Source: Reinekea sp. G2M2-21 (GTDB taxonomy: Bacteria > Pseudomonadota > Gammaproteobacteria > Pseudomonadales > Natronospirillaceae). Taken from it: a stretch of DNA of 64,000 nucleotides. The position numbers and the translations under genes are program-made. Below, piece by piece: positions 35,195-45,968 of the stretch. The notes under the pieces were generated by a model, which was not told the origin of the DNA, searched no databases, and was given only the letters and a program-made list of their open reading frames with translations. Location: NCBI RefSeq assembly GCF_015687175.1, contig NZ_JADPQG010000005.1:1-64000 (forward strand). The letters are read 5' to 3'. Each line of letters begins with the position of its first letter. Position 1 is the first letter of the stretch.

Positions 35195-36304
35195 TTAGCG
35201 GATCACCGCATCTACTAACATCGTAGAAACCGATTTTGAGCTAGAGCCGGAAATGTAACGGTACTTCGACCACCAATCCCACCATTCGCGTTTTTCATAG
35301 TCGTCAATATCGACAGCCTGTTTGTACACAGCGCTGTTTTTATAGGCGGACTCCAGCGACCGGATAGAGGTCATGGTGTTGCCGGTGGTGTTCGATTGCA
35401 TTTCGTTATGTGCGAGTGTTTCACTCATCACAATCGGGTAATGAAAGTCGTACAGCTGGCTGCTGCTGGGTGCGTTGCTGACCGAGGTGACTTTACCGTC
35501 GACTCGGGTATCACGGCTGCAACTGTCGTAGCCGTTAGCGTAGGCAGCTCCGCAAGCGCTGTGCAAAGGCACCACTGAATCATCGGCGCCGTGGATGATC
35601 GCATGCGTGGCGAATCCATAAATCTCACTACCGGTGCCGGCCACTCGCAAATGAGGAATGGATGGGAATCCGTTGGTGGCGTGGTTACGTGCAACGGAGG
35701 TTTGCAGGTCATTCATGACACCAACGTTTAAACCGAAGCTGAAATAGAACCCCGCATACTCGAGCAGGCCACTGATGATACTGCTGCCATAGTTAACGCC
35801 ATTGGCGATACCGACACCAAAGTTTGCCAGTTCCGTACCGCCACCGGCGCCTGCCAGGTCGATCACTGCCGCGACTTTCAGTTTAGCCGCCTGCGTCGAC
35901 CCAAACAGCGAGTTTTTGTTTTTCAACAGATAACGAGTAACCAGGTCTCCGGTAGAGTGGGTGACGATGATGCATTGGTTCGCGCAATAGTTTTCGTTTA
36001 ACAGCGCCTGAATCTGTGGTTGCACAATGCTGATAATGCCGCCAGATCCGGTCAAGCGTTTGTGCGATGGCCAGTGAATAATATTGGTTTGACCGCCATC
36101 TTGACGTAAGAAGGCGGGGTTCACTTTTTTCCAATAGTTCAATGCGTCGGCTTTGCCGTTGTCCGACGGTGGTGAAATGATATGAAACGGATTGAAACCG
36201 TGAATCAGTATCACGTTTTTGCCACCCACATTCGCGTGAGCAACGCCAAGCAGAAACAGTCCCATGACCGCGGACAGTTGGATCAGTCGTACGAGTTTAT
36301 TCAT
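35195..36304 (-). CDS. Secreted triacylglycerol lipase-like alpha/beta hydrolase
   Basis: The 369-residue product has a signal peptide (LSAVMGLFLLGVAHA). The oxyanion loop is NVILIHGFNPF and the nucleophile elbow is IIVTHSTGDLVTRYLL. The elbow reads T-H-S-T-G, so Thr replaces the usual first Gly of GxSxG. An Asp in HGADDSVVPLHSACG and a C-terminal His in LAHNEMQS are likely catalytic partners. The cysteines in YCANQC and the later region (SACGA, DSCSR) could form disulfides. It should hydrolyse esters outside the cell. The upstream gene on the same strand, 107 bp away, encodes a membrane-anchored protein that may be its partner. Confidence 0.8.
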   Translation of the reverse strand: MNKLVRLIQLSAVMGLFLLGVAHANVGGKNVILIHGFNPFHIISPPSDNGKADALNYWKKVNPAFLRQDGGQTNIIHWPSHKRLTGSGGIISIVQPQIQALLNENYCANQCIIVTHSTGDLVTRYLLKNKNSLFGSTQAAKLKVAAVIDLAGAGGGTELANFGVGIANGVNYGSSIISGLLEYAGFYFSFGLNVGVMNDLQTSVARNHATNGFPSIPHLRVAGTGSEIYGFATHAIIHGADDSVVPLHSACGAAYANGYDSCSRDTRVDGKVTSVSNAPSSSQLYDFHYPIVMSETLAHNEMQSNTTGNTMTSIRSLESAYKNSAVYKQAVDIDDYEKREWWDWWSKYRYISGSSSKSVSTMLVDAVIR

Positions 36305-36411
36305 TGTGTTGGATACCTTTTGTTATTGTTTTACTCTCGGTTGGCATACTTCGGTTTTGCCTTTTTTTATCAGCGTCGACACGTCGAAAGACGACAACCT
36401 GATTCATGAAT

Positions 36412-37497
36412 TCAACGGCTCGTCACCTGTTGCAAAAATTCCAGACGCGCCAATGCTTCGTCATCGACATAGGGCGCATCGTCATACTCACCGAACGGAT
36501 GACCGGATATCTTAGCCTCAGGGATGGCCACTAAACCGCTGATTGCTTCGAAATCCGGTGGTCCCGGCATTTGTTCCAGCGCGAAGTCACGCAGCAGATA
36601 ATCGCCGGGGTCATTCATCGCTTTCAGTGCTGAAATATGAGCAGCCAGGTTCAGGGTTTGTTCGCCACGGTTGAGTTCTTGTTCAGCGCTTAAATGAATG
36701 AGTGGCTTTCGCGAGTTAGCGGAATACAGATTGGCTTCCAGTCGGAAAAAACCGGGTTGGCTTACGTCGACAATCATAGGCATAACCAACCATGAACCGT
36801 CGACAAAACTTTTTTCGGCAGACAGCAATTGAATGGTGGCGTTGTCACTGTCGAAACGTTGGATTGGGGTTGAAACCGTCCATTCCTGCTCGGCGGATTT
36901 TACGCTGGCCACCAATTGCAATTCCGCTTCCATCCAACGTTGCCCCAGTGGCGGTATTTCAAATGACGTCGGACCGGACGAAACTGTTACAGAGAGGTTG
37001 GCGATGGTCTGGCCAGCTTGCAATACCTGTAACGTGCCCTGCACTTGATCGAGTCCGGCCACACTGACAACCCCTCGAATGGGTTCGTTGGGGGAGTATT
37101 GCAGACGTTCACTGCGCAAACTGAGCGTGACACCGTTCTCTTCAAATCGAATGGGAAAAGATTGATTGGGCAGATATTTCTCCACGGCCTCAGCATTGAA
37201 AATGGGCAGCGAAGACGTGGGGTATTGAATGAGTTCCGCAAACTGATCGGCAATGTCGGCAAACTGCGCATCGATTGCTTCTTCGGTCACGCTTTCCGGT
37301 ATGGCGAGTGCCGGCTGAGTGTTGCCAGTGTCTGGTTGGCACGTGGGGACAGGCAAGGCCAATGGCGGCACCGGAATAACCGGATCCACCTGCACGATTT
37401 GTGGTGCGAACGTGTTGCGTTGCCACGATGGTTTCAGCCACAGAACGAAACCCAAAGCAGCCAATAATATGGCCGCCGTTATGACGCGTATGAACAT
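36412..37497 (-). CDS. Membrane-anchored beta-rich protein upstream of the lipase, unknown function
   Basis: The 361-residue product has one N-terminal membrane segment (VITAAILLAALGFVLWL). A proline-rich linker follows (VQVDPVIPVPPLALPVP), then a large periplasmic part. The periplasmic region looks like Ig-type or macroglobulin-like strands (ENGVTLSLRSERLQYSPNEP, LQVLQAGQTIANLSVTVSSG, GFFRLEANLYSANSRKPLIHL). The ATG at 37497 has GGAGAG 4 bp upstream; the frame extends to 37542 without a better start. Gene order and the N-terminal anchor resemble those of lipase foldases (LifO), but the sequence is not recognisably LifO, which is helical. A helper role is only inferred. Confidence 0.55.
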   Translation of the reverse strand: MFIRVITAAILLAALGFVLWLKPSWQRNTFAPQIVQVDPVIPVPPLALPVPTCQPDTGNTQPALAIPESVTEEAIDAQFADIADQFAELIQYPTSSLPIFNAEAVEKYLPNQSFPIRFEENGVTLSLRSERLQYSPNEPIRGVVSVAGLDQVQGTLQVLQAGQTIANLSVTVSSGPTSFEIPPLGQRWMEAELQLVASVKSAEQEWTVSTPIQRFDSDNATIQLLSAEKSFVDGSWLVMPMIVDVSQPGFFRLEANLYSANSRKPLIHLSAEQELNRGEQTLNLAAHISALKAMNDPGDYLLRDFALEQMPGPPDFEAISGLVAIPEAKISGHPFGEYDDAPYVDDEALARLEFLQQVTSR

Positions 37498-37780
37498 GTA
37501 TCTCTCCAGCGAGCGCTGATGCCGGATCTTTGTCCGGTTCATTCGGCGTGAATGCCTTTAACAGCTATTGTTGTTTTTTTAATCTGTTTCAGATGAAACT
37601 AATCGCTGCGTTTTCAAATAGCCAGTCGCGCGCGTGATTGGGGAAAATATTTCGTTAATGTCTGGCGGGGCAGAGCAGTCTGTTACTGCGTGTTGATAAT
37701 CATTTGCGAGCACAATGTTGCTTTGTGCGCTGTGTCTAAAAAATTGAATTGCGTGAGTGCGATGAAATTTTGATCTGGTC

Positions 37781-37810
37781 AAAAAAAGCGCCACGGGTAA
37801 GCGTGGCGCT
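37781..37810 (-). terminator. Terminator of cysK
   Basis: AGCGCCACG and CGTGGCGCT form a 9-bp stem with a GGTAAG loop region, followed on the minus strand by seven T residues. Confidence 0.85.
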
Positions 37811-37845
37811 GTCGTGATGTTACTAGGGTGTTAGTTAGCTGAGGG

Positions 37846-38781
37846 TCAGTCTGCTAAATCAGCAAATAATGCCGTCGACAGATAACGTTCACCAAATGAT
37901 GGAATAATGACCACAATCAGTTTGCCTGCGTTTTCCTCGCGCTTGGCAACTTCAAGTGCACTCCATACCGCAGCGCCGGATGAAATGCCAACCAACAGAC
38001 CTTCCTCGGTGGCCATGGCGCGTGCGGTTTTAAAGGCATTCTCGTTTTCGACTTGAATGATTTCATCCAGCAACTCCGTTTCCAGAATCGCGGGTACAAA
38101 GCCTGCGCCAATGCCCTGGATCGGGTGCGGACCTTTTTGTCCCCCGGATAAGACCGGAGAGGCGGCCGGTTCAACGGCGATGGCTTTGAATTCAGGCTTT
38201 TTCGCTTTCAGCGCTCTGGCAACACCGGTGACGGTGCCACCAGTGCCAACACCACTGATTAAAATATCCACTTGGCCGTCGGTATCGGCCCAGATTTCTT
38301 CAGCGGTTGTTTTTGAGTGAATGGCCGGGTTCGCAGGGTTTTCAAATTGCTGCGGCATGAAGTAAGTCGACGTGTCGGATTCATAGATCTCCTTTGCCTT
38401 GGCAATCGCGCCACCCATGCCGTCTGGTCCGGGTGTGAGCACTAACTCAGCGCCATAGGCTTTGAGCAGCAAGCGACGTTCTTTCGACATGGTTTCCGGC
38501 ATAGTGAGTACACACTTATAGCCTTTGGCTGCGGCGACCATGGCCAGCGCTATGCCAGTGTTGCCCGAAGTCGGTTCAACAATGGTCATGCCGGGCTTAA
38601 GCGCACCCGCTTCTTCGGCGGCCTGGATCATGGCCGCACCGATGCGGTCTTTCACCGATTTGCCTGGGTTGTAGAATTCGAGTTTGGCCACCACAGTGGC
38701 TTTGCAACCTTCGGTCAGGCGGTTCAGTTTGACGAGCGGGGTGTTGCCGATTAAATCGGTCACGTTATTTGCGATGTTCAT
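37846..38781 (-). CDS. cysK: Cysteine synthase A (O-acetylserine sulfhydrylase)
   Basis: The 311-residue product is a PLP-dependent cysteine synthase. The PLP lysine lies in [13 protein letters not shown], the phosphate and substrate loop in [13 protein letters not shown], and the glycine loop in [30 protein letters not shown] is near the C-terminus. It makes cysteine from O-acetylserine and sulfide. The ATG at 38781 has AAAGGAGACGTAC upstream; an in-frame codon at 38799 adds six residues. No CysE gene is adjacent. Activity as CysK rather than CysM is judged from the sequence of the core and is fairly secure. Confidence 0.92.
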   Translation of the reverse strand: MNIANNVTDLIGNTPLVKLNRLTEGCKATVVAKLEFYNPGKSVKDRIGAAMIQAAEEAGALKPGMTIVEPTSGNTGIALAMVAAAKGYKCVLTMPETMSKERRLLLKAYGAELVLTPGPDGMGGAIAKAKEIYESDTSTYFMPQQFENPANPAIHSKTTAEEIWADTDGQVDILISGVGTGGTVTGVARALKAKKPEFKAIAVEPAASPVLSGGQKGPHPIQGIGAGFVPAILETELLDEIIQVENENAFKTARAMATEEGLLVGISSGAAVWSALEVAKREENAGKLIVVIIPSFGERYLSTALFADLAD

Positions 38782-38887
38782 GTACGTCTCCTTTAACACG
38801 GTTGGGTCAGTGTACCTACCGATGATACGACTGTTTAATAATAAAAAATAACGCTAGAGTAACTTTCAGTTATGTTGGAGGGTGGTT

Positions 38888-39010
38888 ATGTCCTTATTCT
38901 GGATCGTATTTTGGGCCTCGTTAGGCGTTTTCGTGTTGGTCGCGGTGAAAGTCTGGCTGTTGATGAAATGGGTGAAAAAACAGCCGAAACCGAACGATAG
39001 GGAGGACTGA
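38888..39010 (+). CDS. 40-residue single-span membrane protein
   Basis: The ATG at 38888 has GGAGGGTGGTT upstream and opens a 40-codon frame ending at 39010. The product is one membrane segment (FWIVFWASLGVFVLVAVKVW) with a basic, proline-rich tail (KKQPKPNDRED). No family is recognised. It stands between cysK (divergent) and the leucine degradation genes, with the palindrome at 39059 after it. Confidence 0.55.
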   Translation: MSLFWIVFWASLGVFVLVAVKVWLLMKWVKKQPKPNDRED

Positions 39011-39058
39011 GTTCGGCAAAGCGTACACATTCCCTGACATCTCCTACTTTTCTACAGG

Positions 39059-39074
39059 TTGACGTTAACGTCAA
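39059..39074. promoter_or_regulatory. Perfect palindrome TTGACGTTAACGTCAA upstream of the leucine degradation genes
   Basis: A 16-bp perfect palindrome lies about 55 bp before the liuA start. Comparative studies describe MerR-family LiuR operators of ACGT-containing, inverted-repeat type before liu genes in gammaproteobacteria, and this site resembles them from memory. No liuR gene is in the window. Confidence 0.6.
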
Positions 39075-39123
39075 CGTAACTTAGCCTTGGTCACCATAAC
39101 AAATACAACACAACCAAAGGCTA

Positions 39124-40284
39124 ATGATGACTCACTCCCTGAATTTTGGTCTGGGGGATACCCTGGACGCGTTGCGCGATGCCGTTAAGGACTTCGCTCA
39201 AAAAGAAATTGCCCCACGCGCCGCTGAAATCGACGCCACGAATCAATTTCCCCGCGATCTCTGGCCTGCCATGGGTGAACTTGGCCTGCTGGGGATGACT
39301 GTCGAAGAAGAGCTGGGCGGATCCGGTCTGGGTTACCTCGCACACGCGGTCGCTATGGAAGAAATCAGTCGTGCTTCTGCGTCGGTCGGCCTGAGCTATG
39401 GCGCCCATTCCAACCTGTGTGTGAACCAAATCCGCAAGAATGCCAACGCTGAACAAAAGGCCAAGTACCTGCCAAAATTGATGTCCGGTGAGCATGTCGG
39501 CGCTCTGGCCATGAGCGAACCGAATGCGGGCTCCGATGTTGTCAGTATGAAATTACGCGCTGAAAAACAGGGTGACCATTATGTGCTCAACGGCAACAAG
39601 ATGTGGATCACCAACGGTCCTGACGCTGATGTGTTGGTGGTCTACGCTAAAACAGACCCTGACGCCGGCAAGCGTGGTATTTCTTGCTTCTTGATCGAAA
39701 AAGATTTTCCCGGTTTTAAAACCGCTCAGAAACTCGACAAGCTGGGCATGCGCGGCAGCAATACCTGTGAACTCGTGTTTGATAATTGTCAGGTTCCTGT
39801 CGAAAACCTGATGGGCAATGAAGGCGATGGTGTGAAAATTCTGATGAGCGGATTGGATTACGAGCGTGTTGTATTGTCCGCCGGTCCGTTGGGCATTATG
39901 CAAGCTGCACTGGATATCGCCTTACCGTATGTGCATGAACGCAAACAATTTGGTCAGGCCATCGGCGAGTTTCAGTTGGTGCAGGGTAAGTTGGCAGATA
40001 TGTACACCAATCTTAATGCCAGCCGTGCTTACGTTTACGCCGTTGCAGCGGCTTGCGACCGCGGTGAAACTACACGCAAAGATGCCGCGGGTGCCATTCT
40101 GTACGCCGCCGAAAAAGCCACACAGGTCGCGCTGGATGCCCTGCAACTTTTAGGCGGTAACGGATACATCAATGATTACGCGACGGGTCGCCTTCTGCGC
40201 GATGCCAAGCTCTATGAGATCGGCGCAGGTACCAGTGAAATCCGGCGTATGCTGATCGGCCGTGAACTGTTTAACGAAGGTTGA
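39124..40284 (+). CDS. liuA: Isovaleryl-CoA dehydrogenase
   Basis: The 386-residue product is an acyl-CoA dehydrogenase of the isovaleryl type. It has [33 protein letters not shown] and the catalytic Glu in [19 protein letters not shown], the position used by isovaleryl-CoA dehydrogenases. The C-terminal region has Gly ([19 protein letters not shown]) where short-chain enzymes carry the base. It oxidises isovaleryl-CoA to 3-methylcrotonyl-CoA in leucine degradation. Tandem ATG codons at 39124 and 39127 are both possible; AAAGG ends at 39120, so the second has better spacing. It leads the liu gene set. Confidence 0.92.
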   Translation: MMTHSLNFGLGDTLDALRDAVKDFAQKEIAPRAAEIDATNQFPRDLWPAMGELGLLGMTVEEELGGSGLGYLAHAVAMEEISRASASVGLSYGAHSNLCVNQIRKNANAEQKAKYLPKLMSGEHVGALAMSEPNAGSDVVSMKLRAEKQGDHYVLNGNKMWITNGPDADVLVVYAKTDPDAGKRGISCFLIEKDFPGFKTAQKLDKLGMRGSNTCELVFDNCQVPVENLMGNEGDGVKILMSGLDYERVVLSAGPLGIMQAALDIALPYVHERKQFGQAIGEFQLVQGKLADMYTNLNASRAYVYAVAAACDRGETTRKDAAGAILYAAEKATQVALDALQLLGGNGYINDYATGRLLRDAKLYEIGAGTSEIRRMLIGRELFNEG

Positions 40285-40366
40285 CGGTCGCTGAACCGGC
40301 GCTGAGCGCGCACGCCTTTCATCGTGTGCGTGAGCCTTTCGTGCTTTCTGATATCAGGAAAATCAA

Positions 40367-41512
40367 ATGCCACAACTGAATGACATACAAACTATGATGC
40401 GCGACGCCGCGCGTGATTTTGCCCAGAACGAGTTGAAACCCAATTCACCGAAATGGGACAAGTCCGCGGAACATCCAGTGGCGGTGATTAAGCAACTCGG
40501 TGAAATGGGTTTTTATGGTCTGACCGTTTCGGAAGAATTCGGCGGCAGTGGCGCCGGATATTTATCGCTGGCGCTGGTGGTGGAAGAAATTGCCAAGGGC
40601 GACGGCGCTTTGTCGACCATCACCTCGGTGATGAACTCAGTGGTCTGTTCCCCCATCGCGCAGTACGGCACTCAGGCTCAAAAAGAAACATGGCTGACAC
40701 CTTTGGCCACCGGCGAAGCATTAGGGGCGTTTTGCTTAACCGAACCGCAAGCCGGGTCCGATGCGGCCGCGTTGAAAACTAAAGCGGTTAAGACCGACAG
40801 CGGCTGGCGCTTGTCCGGCAGCAAGCAATTTATTACCAACGGTGCGATCGCGGATTTAGCCATTGTGTTTGCCGTGACTGACCCGGCACTGGGTAAAAAA
40901 GGGCTCAGTGCTTTTCTGGTGCCTGCGCATCTGGAAGGTTTCACCGTACCGGTGGTGGAAGAAAAGATGGGCCAGCGCGCCTCCGACACCGCCCAATTGG
41001 TGTTTAACGATATCGAATTACCTGCAGATGCTCTGTTAGGTGCCGAAGGCCAGGGTTATGCCATTGCTTTGGGTAATCTGGAAGGCGGTCGTATTGGTAT
41101 TGCGGCGCAATGTGTGGGAATGGCGCAAGCCGCTTTCGATGTGGCGGCGGCTTACGCCAATGAGCGCGAATCGTTCGGTGACACGCTCATGCATCACCAG
41201 GCGGTTGGTTTCCGGTTGGCCGAAATGGACACGCAAATTGAAGCAGCCAGACAGCTCGTTTGGCACGCCGCGCGATTAAAAGACGAAGGGCGAAAAGCAT
41301 TGCGCGAGGCCGCCATGGCGAAATTATTTGCCAGCGAAATGGCTGAGCGCGTGGTGTCAGAAGCCATGCAAACATTAGGCGGCTACGGCTACCTGACCGA
41401 TTTCCCGATTGAACAGATTTACCGGGATGTCCGCGTGGCGCGCATTTACGAAGGCACCAGCGACATTCAGAAAATGATCATCGCACGAGATATTGAAGGG
41501 CGTTTTTCATGA
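40367..41512 (+). CDS. Short/branched-chain acyl-CoA dehydrogenase
   Basis: The 381-residue product is a second acyl-CoA dehydrogenase. It has [56 protein letters not shown] and the catalytic Glu in [15 protein letters not shown], the short-chain type position. Candidate substrates are butyryl-, 2-methylbutyryl- or isobutyryl-CoA; a branched-chain role fits its place between liuA and liuB. It starts 82 bp after liuA, with AGGAAAATCAA before the ATG, and overlaps liuB by ATGA. Confidence 0.88.
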   Translation: MPQLNDIQTMMRDAARDFAQNELKPNSPKWDKSAEHPVAVIKQLGEMGFYGLTVSEEFGGSGAGYLSLALVVEEIAKGDGALSTITSVMNSVVCSPIAQYGTQAQKETWLTPLATGEALGAFCLTEPQAGSDAAALKTKAVKTDSGWRLSGSKQFITNGAIADLAIVFAVTDPALGKKGLSAFLVPAHLEGFTVPVVEEKMGQRASDTAQLVFNDIELPADALLGAEGQGYAIALGNLEGGRIGIAAQCVGMAQAAFDVAAAYANERESFGDTLMHHQAVGFRLAEMDTQIEAARQLVWHAARLKDEGRKALREAAMAKLFASEMAERVVSEAMQTLGGYGYLTDFPIEQIYRDVRVARIYEGTSDIQKMIIARDIEGRFS

Positions 41513-43113
41513 GTATTATTCACAGCCAGGTCAACACACGCAGTGACGAATTTTTGCAACGCTTCGCAGGCAATAAAGCGTTGGTTGAGGAGCTGAATGC
41601 GCGTTTGCTGAAAACCTACGATGGCGGTGGCGAACGCGCGCGAGAAAAGCATCTCAGCCGTGGCAAACGTTTGCCACGTGAACGCGTCGAGCTGCTGTTA
41701 GACAACGGCTCTCCGTTTTTGGAAATTGCAGCACTCGCCGCCAATGGCCTCTATGACGACGCAGTTCCCAGTGCAGGTGTCATTGCCGGGATCGGTCGCG
41801 TATCAGGCGTAAACTGTTTGATTGTGGCAAACGACGCCACCGTCAAGGGCGGCACCTACTACCCGCTGACGGTAAAAAAACATTTGCGGGCACAACAGAT
41901 TGCTTTGGAAAACCGATTACCGTGTATTTATCTGGTCGACAGTGGCGGTGCGTTTTTACCGATGCAAGATGAAGTATTCCCAGACAAAGACCATTTTGGC
42001 CGAATCTTTTTTAATCAGGCCAACATGTCGGCGCAAGGGATTCCTCAAATTGCAGTGGTGATGGGGTCATGCACCGCAGGCGGTGCTTATGTTCCGGCCA
42101 TGTCCGATCAAAGTGTGATCGTAAAAAATCAGGGCACTATTTTTCTGGGTGGTCCGCCCTTGGTGAAAGCCGCTACCGGGGAAGACGTGAGTGCAGAAGA
42201 GCTCGGTGGAGGAGAGGTGCACACGCACATTTCGGGCGTCGCTGACTACCTGGCCGATAACGATGATCACGCCCTGGTGCAGACGCGGCAGATTGTCCGG
42301 CATCTGAATGCACATCAGGTGTCGCCAGCCGTGCCAACCTATGATGAGCCACTGTACCCAGCGGAAGAATTGTACGGCATTCTCCCCAATGACCTGAAAA
42401 CCCCGTTCGATGTCCGCGACATTATCGCGCGTCTGGTGGATGGTTCGGTATTAGACGAATTCAAAGCGAACTACGGCACCACCTTAGTAACGGGCTTTGC
42501 TCATATTGAAGGGCAGCCTGTCGGTATTATCGCAAACAATGGCATTTTGTTTTCCGAAAGCTCGTTGAAGGGTGCGCACTTTATTGAACTGTGTAATCAG
42601 CGTCGGATTCCATTGTTGTTCCTGCAGAACATTACCGGTTTTATGGTCGGCAAAAAATACGAAAACAGCGGAATTGCCAAAGACGGTGCCAAATTGGTTA
42701 CCGCCGTGGCCTGTGCCAAAGTGCCAAAGTTGACGGTGGTGATTGGCGGCAGCTTCGGTGCGGGCAATTACGGCATGTGCGGTCGCGCTTATGACCCAAG
42801 GTTCTTGTGGATGTGGCCTAACGCTCGCATCTCGGTTATGGGCGGTGAGCAGGCCGCCACGGTATTGGCCACGGTGAAGTCGGAACAGATGCATGCGCGA
42901 GGCGAACCGGTCAGCGCGGAAGCGATGGAAGCGTTCAAACAACCGATTCGTGACAGTTATGAAACGCAGGGCAGTCCCTACTATTCCACAGCACGACTGT
43001 GGGATGACGGCATCATCGACCCGGCGCAGACGCGCACCATTCTGAGCCTGGCGTTGCACGTCTGTGCCAACGGCAAGCAGGAAGATACCCGCTACGGTGT
43101 GTTCCGGATGTGA
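41509..43113 (+). CDS. liuB: Methylcrotonyl-CoA carboxylase, carboxyltransferase (beta) subunit
   Basis: The 534-residue product is a biotin-dependent carboxyltransferase with N- and C-terminal crotonase-like halves. [21 protein letters not shown] lies near the N-terminus. [34 protein letters not shown] and [20 protein letters not shown] are characteristic of methylcrotonyl- rather than propionyl-CoA carboxylase. It transfers CO2 from carboxybiotin on the alpha subunit (43986-45968) to 3-methylcrotonyl-CoA. Its start overlaps the preceding stop by 4 bp. Confidence 0.93.
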   Translation: MSIIHSQVNTRSDEFLQRFAGNKALVEELNARLLKTYDGGGERAREKHLSRGKRLPRERVELLLDNGSPFLEIAALAANGLYDDAVPSAGVIAGIGRVSGVNCLIVANDATVKGGTYYPLTVKKHLRAQQIALENRLPCIYLVDSGGAFLPMQDEVFPDKDHFGRIFFNQANMSAQGIPQIAVVMGSCTAGGAYVPAMSDQSVIVKNQGTIFLGGPPLVKAATGEDVSAEELGGGEVHTHISGVADYLADNDDHALVQTRQIVRHLNAHQVSPAVPTYDEPLYPAEELYGILPNDLKTPFDVRDIIARLVDGSVLDEFKANYGTTLVTGFAHIEGQPVGIIANNGILFSESSLKGAHFIELCNQRRIPLLFLQNITGFMVGKKYENSGIAKDGAKLVTAVACAKVPKLTVVIGGSFGAGNYGMCGRAYDPRFLWMWPNARISVMGGEQAATVLATVKSEQMHARGEPVSAEAMEAFKQPIRDSYETQGSPYYSTARLWDDGIIDPAQTRTILSLALHVCANGKQEDTRYGVFRM

Positions 43114-43203
43114 TGTGTCTGAACGTGCAGACGCGCACAGGACGAACGTGAACCAGTCGTTTGCTGACTCCATTGGGCAACCTAAAATAATAAAGAGAAC
43201 GTG

Positions 43204-43986
43204 ATGTTAAAAAAACAACAACAGGGGCAGGTCTTAACGCTGACGTTGAATCGGCCAGACGTTCGCAATGCCTTTAACGCAGAACTTATTGCAGCGTTAA
43301 CCGACGCCATTAAACACGCGCACGAGCAGGACGATATTCGTGTCGTCGTGTTGCGCGGTGAAGGTGAACACTTCAGCGCCGGGGCTGACCTGAATTGGAT
43401 GTTGGGTATGAAAGAACGACCCATGGCCGAAAATGTGGCAGACGCACAAGCGTTGGCTGAATTGATGTCGTCGATTAATTTCTGTCGCAAACCGGTGGTT
43501 GCGGTCGTTCAGGGGGCCGTGATGGGTGGTGGCGTGGGTCTCATTGCCTGCGCTGACATTGCCATCGCCAGTGAAAAAACTTTTTTCGCGCTATCGGAAA
43601 CCCGGCTCGGGTTAACCCCGGCGACAATCTCGCCTTTTGTGGTGAATGCCATTGGCGCACGTCAGGCACGTCGCTACATGCTGACCGGGGAGCGTTTTGA
43701 TGCTCACAAAGCGCACGCGCTTGGGCTGGTTCATGAAGTGGTCAGCGAGGCGGAGCTCAACAGCACTTTGGACGCTATTGTCACTGCGTTACTGGCTGGT
43801 GGTCCTCTGTCACACCGTAAAATCAAGAAGTTGGTTTACGACGTCAGCGAACGAGCACTGAACGCAGAGCTGATGGAAAACTTATCTTGGCGGATCGCAA
43901 ATCAACGCATTTCCCCAGAGGGACAGGAAGGCATCCGCGCCTTCCTTAACAAACAAAAACCGAACTGGCAGACGGAGCAGGATTGA
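43204..43986 (+). CDS. liuC: Methylglutaconyl-CoA hydratase (enoyl-CoA hydratase family)
   Basis: The 260-residue product is a crotonase-fold enzyme. VLRGEGEHFSAGADLNWM is the oxyanion-loop region, and VQGAVMGGGVGLIACADIA and ETRLGLTPATISPFVV are the second oxyanion and catalytic-Glu regions. In the liu cluster it hydrates 3-methylglutaconyl-CoA to HMG-CoA. The ATG at 43204 follows AAAGAGA; a GTG at 43201 is in frame. Its stop overlaps the ATG of the next gene (TGATG). Confidence 0.9.
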   Translation: MLKKQQQGQVLTLTLNRPDVRNAFNAELIAALTDAIKHAHEQDDIRVVVLRGEGEHFSAGADLNWMLGMKERPMAENVADAQALAELMSSINFCRKPVVAVVQGAVMGGGVGLIACADIAIASEKTFFALSETRLGLTPATISPFVVNAIGARQARRYMLTGERFDAHKAHALGLVHEVVSEAELNSTLDAIVTALLAGGPLSHRKIKKLVYDVSERALNAELMENLSWRIANQRISPEGQEGIRAFLNKQKPNWQTEQD

Positions 43987-45968
43987 TGGCCTCTATTCAC
44001 ACCCTATTGATCGCCAACCGCGGTGAAATTGCCGTTCGGGTCATCAACAGTGCCCGGCTTATGGGTATACGCACCGTGGCGGTTTTTGCCGAAGCGGATC
44101 GCGATGCCCCACACGTGGCGCTGGCCGACACCGCTGTGTTTTTAGGCGACGGTCCCGTTAATCAAACCTATCTCGATAAGGCACGCATACTGTCGGCCAT
44201 GCAAAAAAGTGGTGCGAACGCGGTGCATCCGGGGTACGGATTTTTATCCGAAGACGCGGATTTTGCCGAACAGGTGAACAACGCCGGGCATATCTGGGTC
44301 GGGCCGCCTCCGGCCGCCATGCGTGCAATGGCCTCCAAGGCTCAGGCCAAGCAAACCCTGGAGCCAAAAGGCGTGCCCATGATTCCCGGCTACCACGGCG
44401 ACGATCAGGACGTTGACTTGTTAACCGCGCAGGCCAGTGACATTGGCTACCCCCTGTTGGTCAAAGCTTCTGCCGGTGGCGGTGGCAAGGGGATGCGCGT
44501 TGTGGAGGTTGCCGCTGAGCTGCGTGATGCCATCGATTCGGCCAAGCGGGAAGCCAAAAATTCGTTTGGCGATGATCGCCTGTTGCTGGAGAAATTTTTA
44601 GTCAGACCCCGGCATATTGAAGTGCAGATTCTGGCCGACGAACATGGCAAAGTCTTGTCGTTGTTCGAGCGCGATTGTTCCGTTCAGCGACGGCACCAAA
44701 AAGTTTTGGAAGAAGCCCCGGCTGCGAATTTGCCGCAGTCGACACGTGAAGCCATGTGGTTAGCCGCAGAAACAGCGGCCCGGGAAATCGGTTATGTGGG
44801 CGCGGGTACGGTCGAATTTATTTTGTCCGCCGATGGTGCGTTTTATTTTTTGGAAATGAATACACGTTTGCAGGTAGAACATCCGGTCACTGAATGCATC
44901 ACCGGGCTCGATCTGGTGGCTTGGCAGTTAAGAGTGGCTCAAGGTGAGCCCCTGTCGGTAGATCGCCCCGCGCAGCCTGATGGACACGCCATTGAAGTTC
45001 GCTTGTATGCCGAAGACCCTGCGCAAAATTTCACACCGATGGTGGGGCGAATTGAGCAACTGTCTTTTCCATCGGGACCTGGCATCCGCATCGATTCCGG
45101 TGTTTATGAGCAAACACAGGTATCCAGTTTCTATGATCCGATGCTGGCGAAAATTATTGTCCACGCCGAAGATCGACCGGCGGCGTTAACCAAACTCCGG
45201 CGGGTACTGGACAGCACCCGCTGCTTCGGTGTGACGACGAATCTGGCGTTCCTGCGGTTGTTGGTCAAACAGCCGGAAGTTGCGGACCTCACCGTGCATA
45301 CCCGCTGGCTGGATGATCAGGATGAATTTTATCAAGCCCGTGAATTGCACAGTGCGCCCTGTTGGGCGGCGTTAGCGTCTGTGTTGTTTGCATCGCAAAC
45401 CACGCCTGTTAACCCATGGCAACGGCATCGAGGATGGCGGGCAACAGGTCAGCGGCAATGGTTGTTTGCCATATCCGAAAGCGAACAGGTCAGCGTTATC
45501 CGAGACGGTGAAGGTTATCGACTGATCATGAACGAGCATGAGATTGGCGTTGAACGGGTCCGTTGGACGCCCATGGCAAACCATCAGGGGCGGTTACGCG
45601 CCCAGGTTGACGGTGTTTCAGTGGAATGGCATGCCTTCGTCACGCCGGAGCGAGTTTGGTTAGACAACGGAGATCGCAAATGCGACGTCAACTGGTGGTT
45701 AGCGTCCAAAGCGCACGATCACGATGTTGAAGCCTCAGGTCGTGTTGTGGCAACACTGCCCGGAGTGGTGACCGCGCTGTATAAAAAGGCCGGTGATCGC
45801 GTGGACGTAGGTGACAAACTGCTGTCCTATGAAGCGATGAAAATGGAAACCACGTTGACCGCCGAGGTGGCTGGTGTTCTGCAGGAATGTGACTGGCAAG
45901 TGGGTGATCAACTGTCTGAAGGTGATCTGTTGTTTACTATCGACACGGATGAGGTGAACGATGACTGA
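43986..45968 (+). CDS. liuD: Methylcrotonyl-CoA carboxylase, biotin carboxylase/carrier (alpha) subunit
   Basis: The 660-residue product has an N-terminal biotin carboxylase (LLIANRGEIAVRV, HPGYGFLSEDADFA, ATP-grasp ASAGGGGKGMRVVE, FLEMNTRLQVEHPVTE). A linker domain follows. A C-terminal biotinyl domain has the lysine in YEAMKMETTLTAEV. It carboxylates biotin with ATP and bicarbonate for transfer by the beta subunit. The usual ATG is 43986, overlapping the liuC stop; a TTG at 43983 is in frame. It overlaps the next gene by 8 bp. Confidence 0.94.
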   Translation: MASIHTLLIANRGEIAVRVINSARLMGIRTVAVFAEADRDAPHVALADTAVFLGDGPVNQTYLDKARILSAMQKSGANAVHPGYGFLSEDADFAEQVNNAGHIWVGPPPAAMRAMASKAQAKQTLEPKGVPMIPGYHGDDQDVDLLTAQASDIGYPLLVKASAGGGGKGMRVVEVAAELRDAIDSAKREAKNSFGDDRLLLEKFLVRPRHIEVQILADEHGKVLSLFERDCSVQRRHQKVLEEAPAANLPQSTREAMWLAAETAAREIGYVGAGTVEFILSADGAFYFLEMNTRLQVEHPVTECITGLDLVAWQLRVAQGEPLSVDRPAQPDGHAIEVRLYAEDPAQNFTPMVGRIEQLSFPSGPGIRIDSGVYEQTQVSSFYDPMLAKIIVHAEDRPAALTKLRRVLDSTRCFGVTTNLAFLRLLVKQPEVADLTVHTRWLDDQDEFYQARELHSAPCWAALASVLFASQTTPVNPWQRHRGWRATGQRQWLFAISESEQVSVIRDGEGYRLIMNEHEIGVERVRWTPMANHQGRLRAQVDGVSVEWHAFVTPERVWLDNGDRKCDVNWWLASKAHDHDVEASGRVVATLPGVVTALYKKAGDRVDVGDKLLSYEAMKMETTLTAEVAGVLQECDWQVGDQLSEGDLLFTIDTDEVNDD

